DNA from: an uncultured Clostridia bacterium
GTDB lineage: Bacteria > Bacillota > Clostridia > Christensenellales > Borkfalkiaceae
DNA: 64,000 nucleotides
Direction: 5' to 3'
NCBI GenBank assembly: GCA_944367045.1
Contig: CALVWI010000012.1
Coordinates: 1-64,000 of the forward strand
The position numbers and the translations under genes are program-made. The notes under the pieces are model-generated. The model saw only the letters and a program-made list of their open reading frames with translations, had not been told where the DNA came from and searched no databases. Of the stretch, positions 24,655 to 32,991 are shown in pieces. Each line of letters opens with the position of its first letter. Positions within the stretch are counted from its first letter, which is position 1.

Positions 24655-24679
24655 AAAAATGCCGCCGCCTTGCGGCGGC
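24655..24679 (-). terminator. Terminator or attenuator between prs and pth
   Basis: Perfect GCCGCCGC / GCGGCGGC 8-bp stem, 3-nt loop, followed by five T on the minus strand. Because pth lacks an evident promoter, partial read-through is likely. Confidence 0.8.
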
Positions 24680-24701
24680 GGACGAAATAGTCAAAAGAGT
24701 T

Positions 24702-25649
24702 TCAGTCGTAAATTTTCGACATGGGCTTATCGAGGTAGACGTTCTCGATGGCGGCGGCGAAGATGTCGGCCGTCGAGAGGATCTTCATCTTTGGAAGTCG
24801 CTTCTCCTCGGGCAGCTGGATGGTGTCGAGCATGACGAGCTCGGAGATGGGCGACGAGGCGAGGCGCTCGAGTGCCGGCCCCGAGAGGACGGCGTGCGTG
24901 CAGGAGGCGTAGATCTCCGTTGCGCCCTGGTCGACAAGGGCCTTCGCGCCCTGGACGATGGTGCCCGCGGTGTCGATCATGTCGTCGACGAGGAGGCACT
25001 TCTTGCCCTCGACATTGCCGATGATGTTCATGACTTCCATCACGTTCGCCTTGGGACGGCGCTTGTCGATGATGGCCATCGGGCAGTTGAGGCGCTCTGC
25101 GACCTTTCTCGCGCGGTTGACCGAGCCGATGTCGGGCGAGACGACGATGAAGTTCTCGTCCATCTTGTGCTCGAAGTAGCTGTAAAGGAGGGGGCCGCCG
25201 AGAAGGTTATCGACGGGAATGTCGAAGAAGCCCTGGATCTGCGCGGCGTGAAGGTCCATCGTGAGGACGCGGTCTGCACCCGCAGACGTGAGAAGGTCTG
25301 CGACGAGCTTGGCCGTGATGGGATCGCGCGAGCGGGCCTTGCGGTCCTGACGGGCATATCCGAAGTAAGGGATGACGGCCGTGACGCGGCCTGCCGAGGC
25401 GCGCTTTGCGGCGTCGATCATGATGAGCAGTTCCATGAGGTTATCGTTGACGGGTGCGCAGGTGGACTGAATGATGAAGAGGTCCCTGCCGCGGACCGTC
25501 TCGCCGATGTGGACGCTCGTCTCCCCGTCCGAGAACTTGCCGACCTCGATGTCGCCGAGCGTCGTGTTGAGTTTCTTCGCGATCGCCTCGGCAAGGGGGC
25601 GGTTGGAGTTGCCGGAAAAGAGCTTGATTTCGTTACCGTGTGTGATCAT
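24702..25649 (-). CDS. prs: Ribose-phosphate pyrophosphokinase (PRPP synthase)
   Basis: A 315-aa class I enzyme making 5-phosphoribosyl 1-diphosphate from ribose 5-phosphate and ATP, the entry to purine, pyrimidine, His and Trp synthesis. Motifs are [10 protein letters not shown], the catalytic region [20 protein letters not shown], the metal site [15 protein letters not shown] and the PRPP loop [23 protein letters not shown] precedes the ATG. It has its own promoter and heads the prs-pth-mfd run. Confidence 0.98.
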   Translation of the reverse strand: MITHGNEIKLFSGNSNRPLAEAIAKKLNTTLGDIEVGKFSDGETSVHIGETVRGRDLFIIQSTCAPVNDNLMELLIMIDAAKRASAGRVTAVIPYFGYARQDRKARSRDPITAKLVADLLTSAGADRVLTMDLHAAQIQGFFDIPVDNLLGGPLLYSYFEHKMDENFIVVSPDIGSVNRARKVAERLNCPMAIIDKRRPKANVMEVMNIIGNVEGKKCLLVDDMIDTAGTIVQGAKALVDQGATEIYASCTHAVLSGPALERLASSPISELVMLDTIQLPEEKRLPKMKILSTADIFAAAIENVYLDKPMSKIYD

Positions 25650-25714
25650 TGCATCATCCTCTGTATTTTTTCGGGCATTATTTCGGGCCCCAAAAAATAG
25701 GACCCGCGAATTCT

Positions 25715-25743
25715 ATTCTACCCCCTTTCCATGAGAAAGTCAA
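25715..25743 (-). promoter_or_regulatory. Promoter of prs
   Basis: TTGACT (25738-25743), 17 nt, TAGAAT (25715-25720) on the minus strand. Confidence 0.85.
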
Positions 25744-25759
25744 CCGATTTTGAAGGGTT

Positions 25760-26269
25760 TTATTTTTTGGGGGAGACGGGCGGCTTCGTGCCGCTCTTTG
25801 CCTTTTGCTTCATCTTCTTGAACTTCTCCCGCGCGCGCATCTCCTGAAAGAAGGACGTGAGGACTTCGGAGCAGTCCTTCTCTAAAACGCCGCCCGTCAC
25901 TTCCACCGTGTGATTGAAAAGGTTGGCGTTTGCAAGCTCGGAGGTGAGGCTCCTCCCCTTCTGCTCGTACGCGCCGAACCAAACGCGCTTTATTCGGGCA
26001 TTTAAGATCGCCCCCATGCACATGGGGCAGGGTTCGAGGGTGACGTAGAGCTCTGCCTCGGGCAGCCGCCAGGAGTGCTCCTTCTTGCAGGCGCGGTCGA
26101 TGGCGCGCATCTCGGCGTGGGCGGTCGCCATCTGCAGTTTGGTGCGGAGGTTATACCCCTTGCCGATGACTTTGCCGTCTAAGACGACGACCGCTCCGAT
26201 GGGGACTTCCCCCTTCTTTTTGGCGCGTTCGGCGAGTTTGATGGCCTCCCGCATGAATTTTTCGTCCAT
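25760..26269 (-). CDS. tadA: tRNA-specific adenosine deaminase
   Basis: A 169-aa zinc deaminase converting A34 to inosine in tRNA-Arg(ACG). Zinc ligands and catalytic Glu are H51/E53 (HAEMRAI) and C81/C84 (PCPMCMGAI). The FGAYEQKGRS segment is typical of TadA. The C-terminus is basic and Lys-rich. AAGGAGTTACC precedes the ATG. The upstream M14 peptidase frame runs 91 nt into this gene. Confidence 0.96.
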   Translation of the reverse strand: MDEKFMREAIKLAERAKKKGEVPIGAVVVLDGKVIGKGYNLRTKLQMATAHAEMRAIDRACKKEHSWRLPEAELYVTLEPCPMCMGAILNARIKRVWFGAYEQKGRSLTSELANANLFNHTVEVTGGVLEKDCSEVLTSFFQEMRAREKFKKMKQKAKSGTKPPVSPKK

Positions 26270-27087
26270 GGTAACTCCTTATAGGCTTGAGATGCCGCCT
26301 GCACGAGGCTTCCCGCCTTTTCGATGAGCTGCGGCAGGGCGTTCTCTTTGATGGGATGAGAAAGCGCATTGCTGCCCGCTTCCACGGTGAGTGCGGGGAT
26401 GTGCAGGGTCTCCACGCACCAGTCCTTATACCCGCCCGCGGAACGAGGGGCCTCCTTCAAGGGATAGCCCGAGGCGCGGGAGAGGGCGCGGGCGAAGAGG
26501 AAATCTCTTGCAAGGCGGAGGGGCGGCTGATGAAAGTGCCAGTAAAGTTCCTCCCCCTTGGTGTGAAAGCTCAAAGTGTAGTCGGGGCGCACGGAAAGCG
26601 TGAAGGCGGCGAGGGCGCGGCTCTCGCGGGCGCTCAACGGGCACTCCCCCACATAGTCGGAAGGCGCAGGGGCAAAGACGTTGTGTTCGCCCGTCCCCCA
26701 GCGCGCGGGGAAGTTGACGTTGAGATCGACGCCCTCGATGTTTGCCTTCCACAGGCTGAAATCTTCGCTGCCGTTGAGGGAAAGCAGAAATTTACGGCGG
26801 GCGGCATTTCGGACGGAGGAGATGCCCTTTTCGACGAGCAGGGCGCCGTCGGGATCTACAAGCGGCACAAACCAGACGGTGCCCTTGACGGGGCGCTTGA
26901 GGTGCTCGAGGGCGAGATGCGCGGTGATGTATTCCCGCGCGTGGACGGCGTAGACGGCGATGCCGACGGGGCTGCCCTCCCCCATGCAAAACGCGAAGAG
27001 CGAACGGCCCTCCACGCTCCTGCCGATGACGCGTTTTTCTCCCGTGTAAGCTGCATAAGCTGCGCGGATGCGGCGATAGATGTCCAT
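26179..27087 (-). CDS. M14-family zinc carboxypeptidase
   Basis: A 302-aa protein with the carboxypeptidase A-type set: H49 and E52 in VHAREY, H175 in LSFHTKGEE and catalytic Glu E236 in LTVEAGSN. There is no signal peptide or LysM domain, so it is probably cytoplasmic. The closest known relatives cleave gamma-D-Glu-diaminoacid bonds of wall peptides, and a role in muropeptide recycling is inference. The last 30 codons overlap tadA in another frame and encode a Ser/Lys/Pro-rich tail unlike the family, so either the overlap is real or a frameshift removed the normal stop. No clear SD precedes the ATG. Confidence 0.85.
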   Translation of the reverse strand: MDIYRRIRAAYAAYTGEKRVIGRSVEGRSLFAFCMGEGSPVGIAVYAVHAREYITAHLALEHLKRPVKGTVWFVPLVDPDGALLVEKGISSVRNAARRKFLLSLNGSEDFSLWKANIEGVDLNVNFPARWGTGEHNVFAPAPSDYVGECPLSARESRALAAFTLSVRPDYTLSFHTKGEELYWHFHQPPLRLARDFLFARALSRASGYPLKEAPRSAGGYKDWCVETLHIPALTVEAGSNALSHPIKENALPQLIEKAGSLVQAASQAYKELPWTKNSCGRPSNSPNAPKRRGKSPSERSSS

Positions 27088-27166
27088 TCTGCATGGTATG
27101 CGTTTGCCGCCCCTTTGCGTGCCGCTTCGGGTGACGGGCCGCGCGCTCCCCTTGTCCGCCGCCCGA

Positions 27167-27604
27167 TTATTTGTGGTATTCCGAGCCGCTTAAGATCATG
27201 AAGGCACGGTAGAGCTGCTCGACCAAAATGACGCGCATGAGCTGGTGCGGGAAGGTCATTTTCGAGAAGGAGACGAGCTCTTTCGCGGCCGACTTTACTT
27301 CGGGCGCGAGGCCGCAGGAAGAGCCGATGAGGAGGGTGAGTTCCTCGCCCCTGTCGCGCACGGCGGCGACCTTCGCGGCGAACTCTTCGGACGTGCAGGC
27401 CTTGCCTTCCACCGCGAGCGCCATGATGTGCCCCTTGGCGGCGCGGAGGATGTCGGGGGCTTCCTCCTGAAGGGTGGCCCGTTCGGGAAGTTCGCGGATG
27501 TCGAGCGCGCAGAAACGGGAGAGACGCTTTGCGTACTCCGCGACGGCGTCCCGCCAGAAACTTTCCTTGAGCTTCCCCACGCAGACGATGTGTACCTTAA
27601 ACAT
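27167..27604 (-). CDS. rlmH: 23S rRNA pseudouridine-1915 N3-methyltransferase
   Basis: A 145-aa SPOUT methyltransferase that modifies helix 69 of 23S rRNA using SAM. The knot motifs are visible: LLIGSSCGLAPEV, then the C-terminal FPHQLMRVILVEQLYRAFMILSGSEYHK, nearly invariant in RlmH. It begins within the last 8 nt of the CPBP gene (ATGTTTAA overlap), so translation is coupled. Confidence 0.97.
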   Translation of the reverse strand: MFKVHIVCVGKLKESFWRDAVAEYAKRLSRFCALDIRELPERATLQEEAPDILRAAKGHIMALAVEGKACTSEEFAAKVAAVRDRGEELTLLIGSSCGLAPEVKSAAKELVSFSKMTFPHQLMRVILVEQLYRAFMILSGSEYHK

Positions 27605-28514
27605 TTACAAACCCCGTGACGAGCATACTCACCCACTGCACGGCGCAGATGAGGATACCGACCGCCGCCGCGAGGAAGAATACCCCCGCCCGCGGCGCAC
27701 CGCCCTTTTTATTGGTCTTTTTGTCGAAGAAGATAAGATAGACGAGCGTACCCGCGAGGACGGCTGCCCCCGCGGAGATGAGGACGATCCTGAGGGAGCC
27801 CGTGAAGGTGTCGATGCCGCAGGCGGAGAGAATGAGAATGGCGGCGTTGTTCAGAAAGTGCGAGAGCACGGTGGGCAGGACGCTCCCCGCCCGCACCGCG
27901 ATGAGGGCGAAACAGCAGCCGCAGAGAAATTGGTAGACGGTCTGCTCGGGCCGTCCGTGGAAGAGCGAGAAGAGTGCGCCCGAGAGAAGAATGGTGACCG
28001 CCGTCCCCCACCCCGCGCCCTGCATATTGCGCGCGAGGATGCCGCGGAAGATGGTCTCCTCGAACACGGCGGGAAGCAGGGCGACGACAAAGAGCGTCAA
28101 GACGATCCAGCCCCCGTCGAGCGGCGGAAGCGCGCTCGCCTGCGACGTGTAGCCGAGTTTTTCCAACCAGTTGATAAACAGCGTATTCAGCTCCCCCAAC
28201 GAGAAGAGCAGGCCGAACTGCATGAGGACGGCCAAGAGATAGTAGCGGGGCTTTGCGCCGCGGTACATCTCCGTGAAGGGATGGCGGGTGCGGCGGATGT
28301 AGACGGCCGCCGCCGCGGCAAAACAGAGCTGCGGCAGAAGGTAGGCAAGATAGCGGTACCAGACGGAATTCTGCGCCCCCTCCCCCGCCGCGATGACGAC
28401 GACGGAGAGCAGCACGGACACGACGAGCGGCAGGAGCGCCGACAATGAAAAGGCGATGCCCGACTCCTTCAATCGGTCCGCGGGCGGAAGGACGCTTTCG
28501 GTGACTTCGTTCAT
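27597..28514 (-). CDS. CPBP-family intramembrane metalloprotease
   Basis: A 305-aa polytopic membrane protein with the CPBP (Abi/Rce1-type) motifs: EETIFRG for the paired Glu, a second-motif region FSLFHGRPEQ, and a third region with LSHFLNNAAIL. About eight spans are seen. Members process prenylated proteins or bacteriocin-related peptides, or act as anchors; the substrate here is unknown. The frame is open 22 codons further upstream but crosses the promoter. The ATG at 28514 lies only 7 nt from the -10 box, so the message may be leaderless. Confidence 0.88.
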   Translation of the reverse strand: MNEVTESVLPPADRLKESGIAFSLSALLPLVVSVLLSVVVIAAGEGAQNSVWYRYLAYLLPQLCFAAAAAVYIRRTRHPFTEMYRGAKPRYYLLAVLMQFGLLFSLGELNTLFINWLEKLGYTSQASALPPLDGGWIVLTLFVVALLPAVFEETIFRGILARNMQGAGWGTAVTILLSGALFSLFHGRPEQTVYQFLCGCCFALIAVRAGSVLPTVLSHFLNNAAILILSACGIDTFTGSLRIVLISAGAAVLAGTLVYLIFFDKKTNKKGGAPRAGVFFLAAAVGILICAVQWVSMLVTGFVNV

Positions 28515-28521
28515 ACTGCCT

Positions 28522-28550
28522 ATCTTAGCATTTTTTTTGCAAAAAGCCAA
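28522..28550 (-). promoter_or_regulatory. Promoter of CPBP-rlmH, abutting the start codon
   Basis: TTGGCT (28545-28550), 17 nt with a TG extension, TAAGAT (28522-28527) on the minus strand, 7 nt from the ATG. Confidence 0.7.
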
Positions 28551-28568
28551 GCGATACGGGGAAAAACA

Positions 28569-28596
28569 TTGCTTTTTCACAAAAGAAGGATATAAT
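28569..28596 (+). promoter_or_regulatory. Promoter of the fumarase operon
   Basis: TTGCTT (28569-28574), 16 nt, TATAAT (28591-28596). The first possible ATG (28595) falls inside the -10 box; a second ATG lies at 28604. Confidence 0.6.
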
Positions 28597-29440
28597 GAAA
28601 GCTATGAGAGAGATCGATACCAAAGAGATAACAAAACGCGTCTATGAGATGGCGCGGCGGGCGGGGCTTTCGCTTACGGACTCCTGCCGCCATGCCCTCG
28701 AATGTGCAAAGGCGCGCGAGACGGGCGCGGCGGAATTTGCCATTTCCGCCCTCCTCGAAAACGAAGAGACCGCAAAGCGCGAGAAGATGCCCGTCTGCCA
28801 GGACACGGGCATGAGCGTCGTGCTCCTCGACCTCGGGCAGGACGTGCATTTGACGGGTAAGCCCTTGAGAGAGGCAGTCGATGAGGGCGTCAGGCGGGCG
28901 TACGAGGACGGGAAATTCCGGAAGAGCATCTGCGACCCCCTCACCCGCGTCAACACGGGCGACAACACCCCCGCACACCTGCATGTGGAGATCGTCGAGG
29001 GCGACGAGGTGCATATCACCTACCTTCCCAAGGGGTTCGGGAGCGAGAACATGAGCAGGCTCTATATGCTCACCCCCGCCGAGGGGCGCGAGGGAATCAT
29101 AAGGAGCATCGTCGAGACGGTGAGACTTGCGGGTTCCCGCCCCTGCCCGCCCGTATATGTGGGCGTGGGCATCGGCGGCTGTTTCGATTCGTGCGCGTTC
29201 CTTGCAAAGAGGGCGCTCACCCGCGACGTCGGGAGCCGCAATCCCCGTGCGGACGTCGCGTCCATCGAAGAGGAGGCGCTTGAGCGCATCAACGAGCTCA
29301 ACATCGGGCCGCAGGGCTTCGGCGGCAAGACGACCGCCATCGGCGTGAGCTGCGAGCTCGCCCCCACGCACATCGCGGGGCTGCCCGTCGCGGTCAACAT
29401 CCAGTGCCACTGCGTGCGCTGCGAGAAGGAGACGATATGA
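28595..29440 (+). CDS. Class I fumarate hydratase, alpha subunit
   Basis: A 281-aa subunit of the [4Fe-4S] fumarase/tartrate dehydratase family, which interconverts fumarate and malate. The cluster ligands fit PVCQDTGM, GVGIGGCFDSCAFL and the C-terminal NIQCHCVRCEKE region. NTGDNTPAHLHVEIVEGD and LPKGFGSENMSRL are typical of the alpha chain. The cluster is oxygen-labile, in keeping with an anaerobe. If the overlapping -10 box is used, translation must start at 28604 (MREIDTKEI) rather than 28595; the AGAAGG before 28595 supports the longer form. Confidence 0.95.
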   Translation: MKAMREIDTKEITKRVYEMARRAGLSLTDSCRHALECAKARETGAAEFAISALLENEETAKREKMPVCQDTGMSVVLLDLGQDVHLTGKPLREAVDEGVRRAYEDGKFRKSICDPLTRVNTGDNTPAHLHVEIVEGDEVHITYLPKGFGSENMSRLYMLTPAEGREGIIRSIVETVRLAGSRPCPPVYVGVGIGGCFDSCAFLAKRALTRDVGSRNPRADVASIEEEALERINELNIGPQGFGGKTTAIGVSCELAPTHIAGLPVAVNIQCHCVRCEKETI

Positions 29441-29961
29441 GACACATCACCCTTCCCATGACGGCCGAGGAAAAGCGCTCCCTTCGCGCGGGCGAGAGCG
29501 TGCTGCTTTCCGGCACCATCTACACCGCCCGTGACTGCGCGCATCGGCGCATCTTTGAACTCTTGGACGAGGGCAAGGAGCTGCCCTTCCCGCTCTCGTC
29601 TTCCTATATCTACTATGCGGGCCCCTGCCCCGCGCCCGAGGGCAAGGCGTGCGGGAGCTGCGGGCCGACGACCTCTGCCCGCATGAATTCCTTTGCGCCG
29701 CGCCTTTTAGACTTGGGCCTTCAGGGCATGATCGGCAAAGGCGAGATGAGCGAGGACGTGCGGGAGGCTTTGAAGCGCAACGGGGCCGTCTACTTTGCCG
29801 CCATCGGCGGAGCGGGCGCGACGTACGGGAACGCCATCAAGACGTGTGAGTGCGTCGCCTTCCCCGACCTTCTGAGCGAGGCCGTCTACCGCATGGAAGT
29901 CGAAAACTTTCCCCTCGTCGTTGCGACCGACTCGGAGGGCAGGAGCATCTATGACCGCTGA
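29437..29961 (+). CDS. Class I fumarate hydratase, beta subunit
   Basis: A 174-aa partner of the alpha subunit, with the beta-chain signatures LSGTIYTARDCAHRR, the phosphate/substrate loop GPTTSARMNSF, and GKGEMSEDVREALKRNGAVYF. The ATG overlaps the alpha stop (ATGA), so the two are made in equal amounts. The last codons overlap the start of the downstream YiiX-like gene by 11 nt. Confidence 0.95.
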   Translation: MRHITLPMTAEEKRSLRAGESVLLSGTIYTARDCAHRRIFELLDEGKELPFPLSSSYIYYAGPCPAPEGKACGSCGPTTSARMNSFAPRLLDLGLQGMIGKGEMSEDVREALKRNGAVYFAAIGGAGATYGNAIKTCECVAFPDLLSEAVYRMEVENFPLVVATDSEGRSIYDR

Positions 29962-30859
29962 GCCCGCTCAACCTGCGGCCGTGCCTTCGGAGGTGCTTGC
30001 TCCCGCCCGCAAGAAGGTGCGCGTCGGGGCAATCGTCCTCGCCGTGCTCATCGCACTCGGGACGGGGCTTTTAGGCATCATCTTGGGGATAGGCGTCGCC
30101 ATGCTCACCGTGGAGGAGACGGCGCGCGTCCTCCCCTCCTACGAGAAGATCGACCTTTCGCCCTATCTTGAGAAGGAAGTGCTCTCGGACGAGGACTACG
30201 ACGTTTTGTATCACCAGACGGGGCTTGCACGGGTTGCCGTGGATGCGCTCGGCTCGCGGGCGGAACTGCTCGAATTTCAGGAGGCGTTCTTCTTTGAGGG
30301 CGTTCTCGACCACACGATGGCGGCCGCGACCACCCCGCACTGCGTGCTCAAGACGGAGGACGGCAAGAACTACTATGCCCCGCTCGCGCCCCTCGAGGAC
30401 GGAGACATCATTTTGACGTCCACCTGCCACACCTTCGGCTGGCGCAACGGCCATGCGGCCATCGTGTTGGACGGAGATGCAGAGCGGGTGCTCGAGGCGG
30501 TCTCTCCGGGGACCAACAGTTCGGTGGGCAATGCGAGCTGGTTCGCCCATGCCGCGAACTTCCTCGTGCTGCGCTTGAAGGGCGTGAGCGAGGAGGAGCG
30601 GCGGGAGATCGCCGTCTGGGCGAGCGAGCACCTCAAGGGCATCGAATACTCGCTGTTCGCAGGGTTCTTTACGCCGAAAGACCAGGGCGACGAGCCCTAC
30701 GCGACGCACTGCAGCCACCTCGTCTGGCAGGCGTTTCAACACTTCGGGTACGACATCGATTCGACGGGCGGGCCGCTCGTCTCCTGCTCGGACATCGCAC
30801 GGAGCGAGCTTTTGGAAGTCGTGCAGGTGTACGGCTTCGACCCCGATCGGCTGTGGTGA
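29951..30859 (+). CDS. Membrane-anchored YiiX-like (permuted papain-fold) hydrolase
   Basis: A 302-aa protein with a short cytoplasmic N-terminus, one transmembrane segment (about 26-52) and an outer domain. The domain shows the permuted papain/NlpC-P60 (YaeF/YiiX, C92-type) order: GDIILT at 151, catalytic His H168 in NGHAAIVL, and catalytic Cys C254 in THCSHLVWQAF. Members cleave amide or ester bonds, in some cases wall peptides or lipids; the substrate is unknown. GCAGGAGCATCT precedes the ATG at 29951, which lies within the fumarase beta gene, so it is in the same operon. The functional link to fumarase is unclear. Confidence 0.8.
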   Translation: MTAEPAQPAAVPSEVLAPARKKVRVGAIVLAVLIALGTGLLGIILGIGVAMLTVEETARVLPSYEKIDLSPYLEKEVLSDEDYDVLYHQTGLARVAVDALGSRAELLEFQEAFFFEGVLDHTMAAATTPHCVLKTEDGKNYYAPLAPLEDGDIILTSTCHTFGWRNGHAAIVLDGDAERVLEAVSPGTNSSVGNASWFAHAANFLVLRLKGVSEEERREIAVWASEHLKGIEYSLFAGFFTPKDQGDEPYATHCSHLVWQAFQHFGYDIDSTGGPLVSCSDIARSELLEVVQVYGFDPDRLW

Positions 30860-30876
30860 GAAATATATAACGCAAA

Positions 30877-30901
30877 AGCGCCCCTTCGGGACGCTTTTTT
30901 G
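30877..30901 (+). terminator. Terminator of the fumarase operon
   Basis: AGCG-CCCC / GGG-CGCT stem with a UUC-type loop, followed by six T. Confidence 0.85.
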
Positions 30902-30925
30902 TATGGTAAAACCTTTGATCTTGAG

Positions 30926-30963
30926 GCGGCGGCGCGGAGGGCCTTTGCCCTCCGCGCCGCCGC
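30926..30963. terminator. Perfect 17-bp GC-rich hairpin after hemW
   Basis: GCGGCGGCGCGGAGGGC and its exact complement with a 4-nt loop, between convergent genes. A run of T is weak on the minus strand. Confidence 0.6.
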
Positions 30964-30974
30964 GCTGTATGATA

Positions 30975-32084
30975 TCATCGGATATAGTCGGAAAGAATTT
31001 GATTTTGGACGTAGAGGTACTCGTCCTTGATGCGGGTCATGTCGCCGTCCTCGTCGAAGTACTGACGGGTCTTCTTGTAGGCGTCGGCGAAGTCCTGCTT
31101 CCAATCGGTGCCGAAGGCCTCTTTATATTCCTTCGAAGAGAGCCCGCGCGCCGTTCTCAAAGCCAACATGACGAACTCGAAGTGCGCCTCCTCCCCCTTG
31201 ACCTCCTCGTCCGTGATGATAGGGAAAAAGCCCGAAAGGATGCACTTCATGTATTCATCCAAATCGAAGGTGTTCGTGAAGCGGTGGTCCTTTAGGAAGG
31301 AGCTCGCGGAGACGCCCATGCCGATGTACTCCCCCCGCCGCCAATAGTTGAGGTTGTGGCGGCTCTCGAAGCCGGGAATACAGAAGTTGCTCACCTCGTA
31401 GCGAAGATAGCCGTGCTCTTTCAGGAGCGCGACGCCGAAGTCGTACATCTCGCGCACCTCGTCGCCGTCGGGAAGTTCGCCGTTCAAGTAGTCGGTGTAG
31501 ATGGGCGTGCCGTCCTCGGGGGTGAGCGCGTACATTGAGACATGCTTCGCCCCGCTCGCCGCAACCAGCTCGATGGTCTTTCGGATGTCCTCCGTCGTCT
31601 GCCCTTTAAGGCCGATCATGACGTCCGAGGAGAAGTTCTGCCCTTTCAGGAGCGTGGTGCAGTAGAGGTAGTCGTGCACGTTGTGGATGCGGCCGAGCTC
31701 TTTGAGCTGGTCGTCGATGGCCGTCTGCAGGCCGATGGAGAAGCGGTTGATTCCCGCGCGGCGGTAGGTCGCGATCTTCTTCTCGTTGACCGTGCCGGGG
31801 TTCATCTCGATGGTGACCTCGGGGTCCTTCGAAAGGTGGAAGTGCTTGACGATCTGATTCATCGCGCCATAGATGTAGTTGGGGTCGACGAAGGAGGGCG
31901 TGCCGCCGCCGAAGTAGACGGTGTCAAAGGTCTTGTCCTTGAGTTTCTCCCCCCACATCTCGATCTCCTTGATGAGACACGCCATGTAGGCCTCGGCGAC
32001 CTCGCTGCGCCCCGCGAAGGAGGTGAAGTCGCAATAGGTGCACTTATGTTTGCAGAAGGGAATGTGAAGATAGATGCCTGCCAT
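30975..32084 (-). CDS. hemW: HemW-like radical SAM protein
   Basis: A 369-aa radical-SAM protein once annotated as oxygen-independent coproporphyrinogen oxidase. The cluster motif is CKHKCTYC near residue 10, followed by YFGGGTPSF, EMNPGT, GINRFSIGLQT and the C-terminal HemW domain. It lacks the extra N-terminal residues of true HemN, so heme insertion (HemW) fits better than coproporphyrinogen oxidation. Its ATG overlaps the stop of the upstream methyltransferase gene (TAATG). It is the last gene of the lepA operon, as in many Firmicutes. Confidence 0.92.
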   Translation of the reverse strand: MAGIYLHIPFCKHKCTYCDFTSFAGRSEVAEAYMACLIKEIEMWGEKLKDKTFDTVYFGGGTPSFVDPNYIYGAMNQIVKHFHLSKDPEVTIEMNPGTVNEKKIATYRRAGINRFSIGLQTAIDDQLKELGRIHNVHDYLYCTTLLKGQNFSSDVMIGLKGQTTEDIRKTIELVAASGAKHVSMYALTPEDGTPIYTDYLNGELPDGDEVREMYDFGVALLKEHGYLRYEVSNFCIPGFESRHNLNYWRRGEYIGMGVSASSFLKDHRFTNTFDLDEYMKCILSGFFPIITDEEVKGEEAHFEFVMLALRTARGLSSKEYKEAFGTDWKQDFADAYKKTRQYFDEDGDMTRIKDEYLYVQNQILSDYIR

Positions 32085-32398
32085 TATGGCCTCCAGAGAT
32101 ATTCGTTTAAGTCGACAAAAAGAAGCCCGTCACGGAGCTCCGTGGGAACGCCCTCCGCTTTGAGAAGGTCGGCCTGCACGTCCTGCCCGCCGAAGGCAAA
32201 GGCGGGAGCGAGCCTGCCTTCGCGGTTGACGACGCGGTGACAGGGAATTTCGCCGGGACGAGGGTTGCGGTGGAGCGATCCCCCCACCTGCCGCGCCGCA
32301 CGGGGGTGGCCGATGGCGCAGGCGATGATGCCGTACGTCGTCACCTTGCCCCTCGGCACGCGGCACACATAGTCATAGACGGCTTCGTCGAAAGTCAT
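32084..32398 (-). CDS. Small MGMT-family methylated-DNA-cysteine methyltransferase domain protein
   Basis: A 104-aa protein consisting only of the C-terminal DNA-binding domain of O6-alkylguanine alkyltransferases. It has RVPRGKVTTYG, the helix-turn-helix HPRAARQVGGSLHRNP (Arg finger) and the active site IPCHRVV with C53 present. Alkyltransferase-like proteins of this size usually have Trp in place of the Cys (PWHRV), so this one could be an active single-domain repair protein. GGAGGCGCT precedes the ATG, and the gene overlaps the GNAT stop by 4 nt. Confidence 0.88.
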   Translation of the reverse strand: MTFDEAVYDYVCRVPRGKVTTYGIIACAIGHPRAARQVGGSLHRNPRPGEIPCHRVVNREGRLAPAFAFGGQDVQADLLKAEGVPTELRDGLLFVDLNEYLWRP

Positions 32399-32991
32399 AG
32401 CGCCTCCAAAATGTTCTCGGGAAGAAAAGCAAGCGGGCGGGGAAAGTCGGTGCAGGTTTCGGGCGGATTGACCTCTTTTTCCAGCCAGACGAGGTCGATC
32501 CAGCGGCCGAACTTGTGGAGTGCCTCGGGGAAGGTCGCGACGACGCGGTAGCCGACGCGCTCGTGAAAGCGGATGCTCGCCTCGTTCTCCCCCGTGACGA
32601 GGGCGTAGATGCGCCGATAGCCGAGAAGTTTTGCGATGTGCGAGGCGGCCTCCTCCAGCCGCCGCCCGATGCCCCTTCCGCGGGCGTCCTCTCTCACATA
32701 GATGGAGAGGTCGGCGTCCCACGCGAAGGAGCGGCGCTCGAACGCGGACGAGAGATAGGCGTAGCCCAAAACCTCCCCCGCCTCTTCCATGACGAGCACG
32801 GGGAATTTCCCCGCAAGGGCGTGCATCCGCGCCGAAAAGGTCGCGAGCGAGGGCACGAAGTATTCGGCGGAGACGACTTGCTCCCGCACATAGGGCGCGT
32901 AAATTGCGAGCATGGCGGGATAGTCCTGCTCGGCTGCAAAACGAAGTATCATCATATTTTCGGCGGGCAGCCGATCGAAGGGCCCGCTCAT
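32395..32991 (-). CDS. GNAT-family N-acetyltransferase (phosphinothricin-acetyltransferase-like)
   Basis: A 198-aa acetyl-CoA-dependent acetyltransferase. The N-terminus [20 protein letters not shown], then [26 protein letters not shown] and the acetyl-CoA loop [13 protein letters not shown] resemble the PAT/RimI-like group that acetylates small amines such as phosphinothricin or methionine sulfoximine. The ATG overlaps the lepA stop (ATGA) with a weak AAGGAT site, so translation is coupled. Substrate is unknown. Confidence 0.85.
   Translation of the reverse strand: MSGPFDRLPAENMMILRFAAEQDYPAMLAIYAPYVREQVVSAEYFVPSLATFSARMHALAGKFPVLVMEEAGEVLGYAYLSSAFERRSFAWDADLSIYVREDARGRGIGRRLEEAASHIAKLLGYRRIYALVTGENEASIRFHERVGYRVVATFPEALHKFGRWIDLVWLEKEVNPPETCTDFPRPLAFLPENILEAL

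Noticed and set aside
25760..26269. Cytosine or guanine deaminase instead of TadA
   Set aside because: HAEMRAID, PCPMCMGAI and FGAYEQKGRS fit the tRNA adenosine deaminase branch specifically.
30975..32084. Coproporphyrinogen III dehydrogenase HemN
   Set aside because: It lacks the N-terminal extension of HemN and lies in the lepA neighbourhood typical of HemW.
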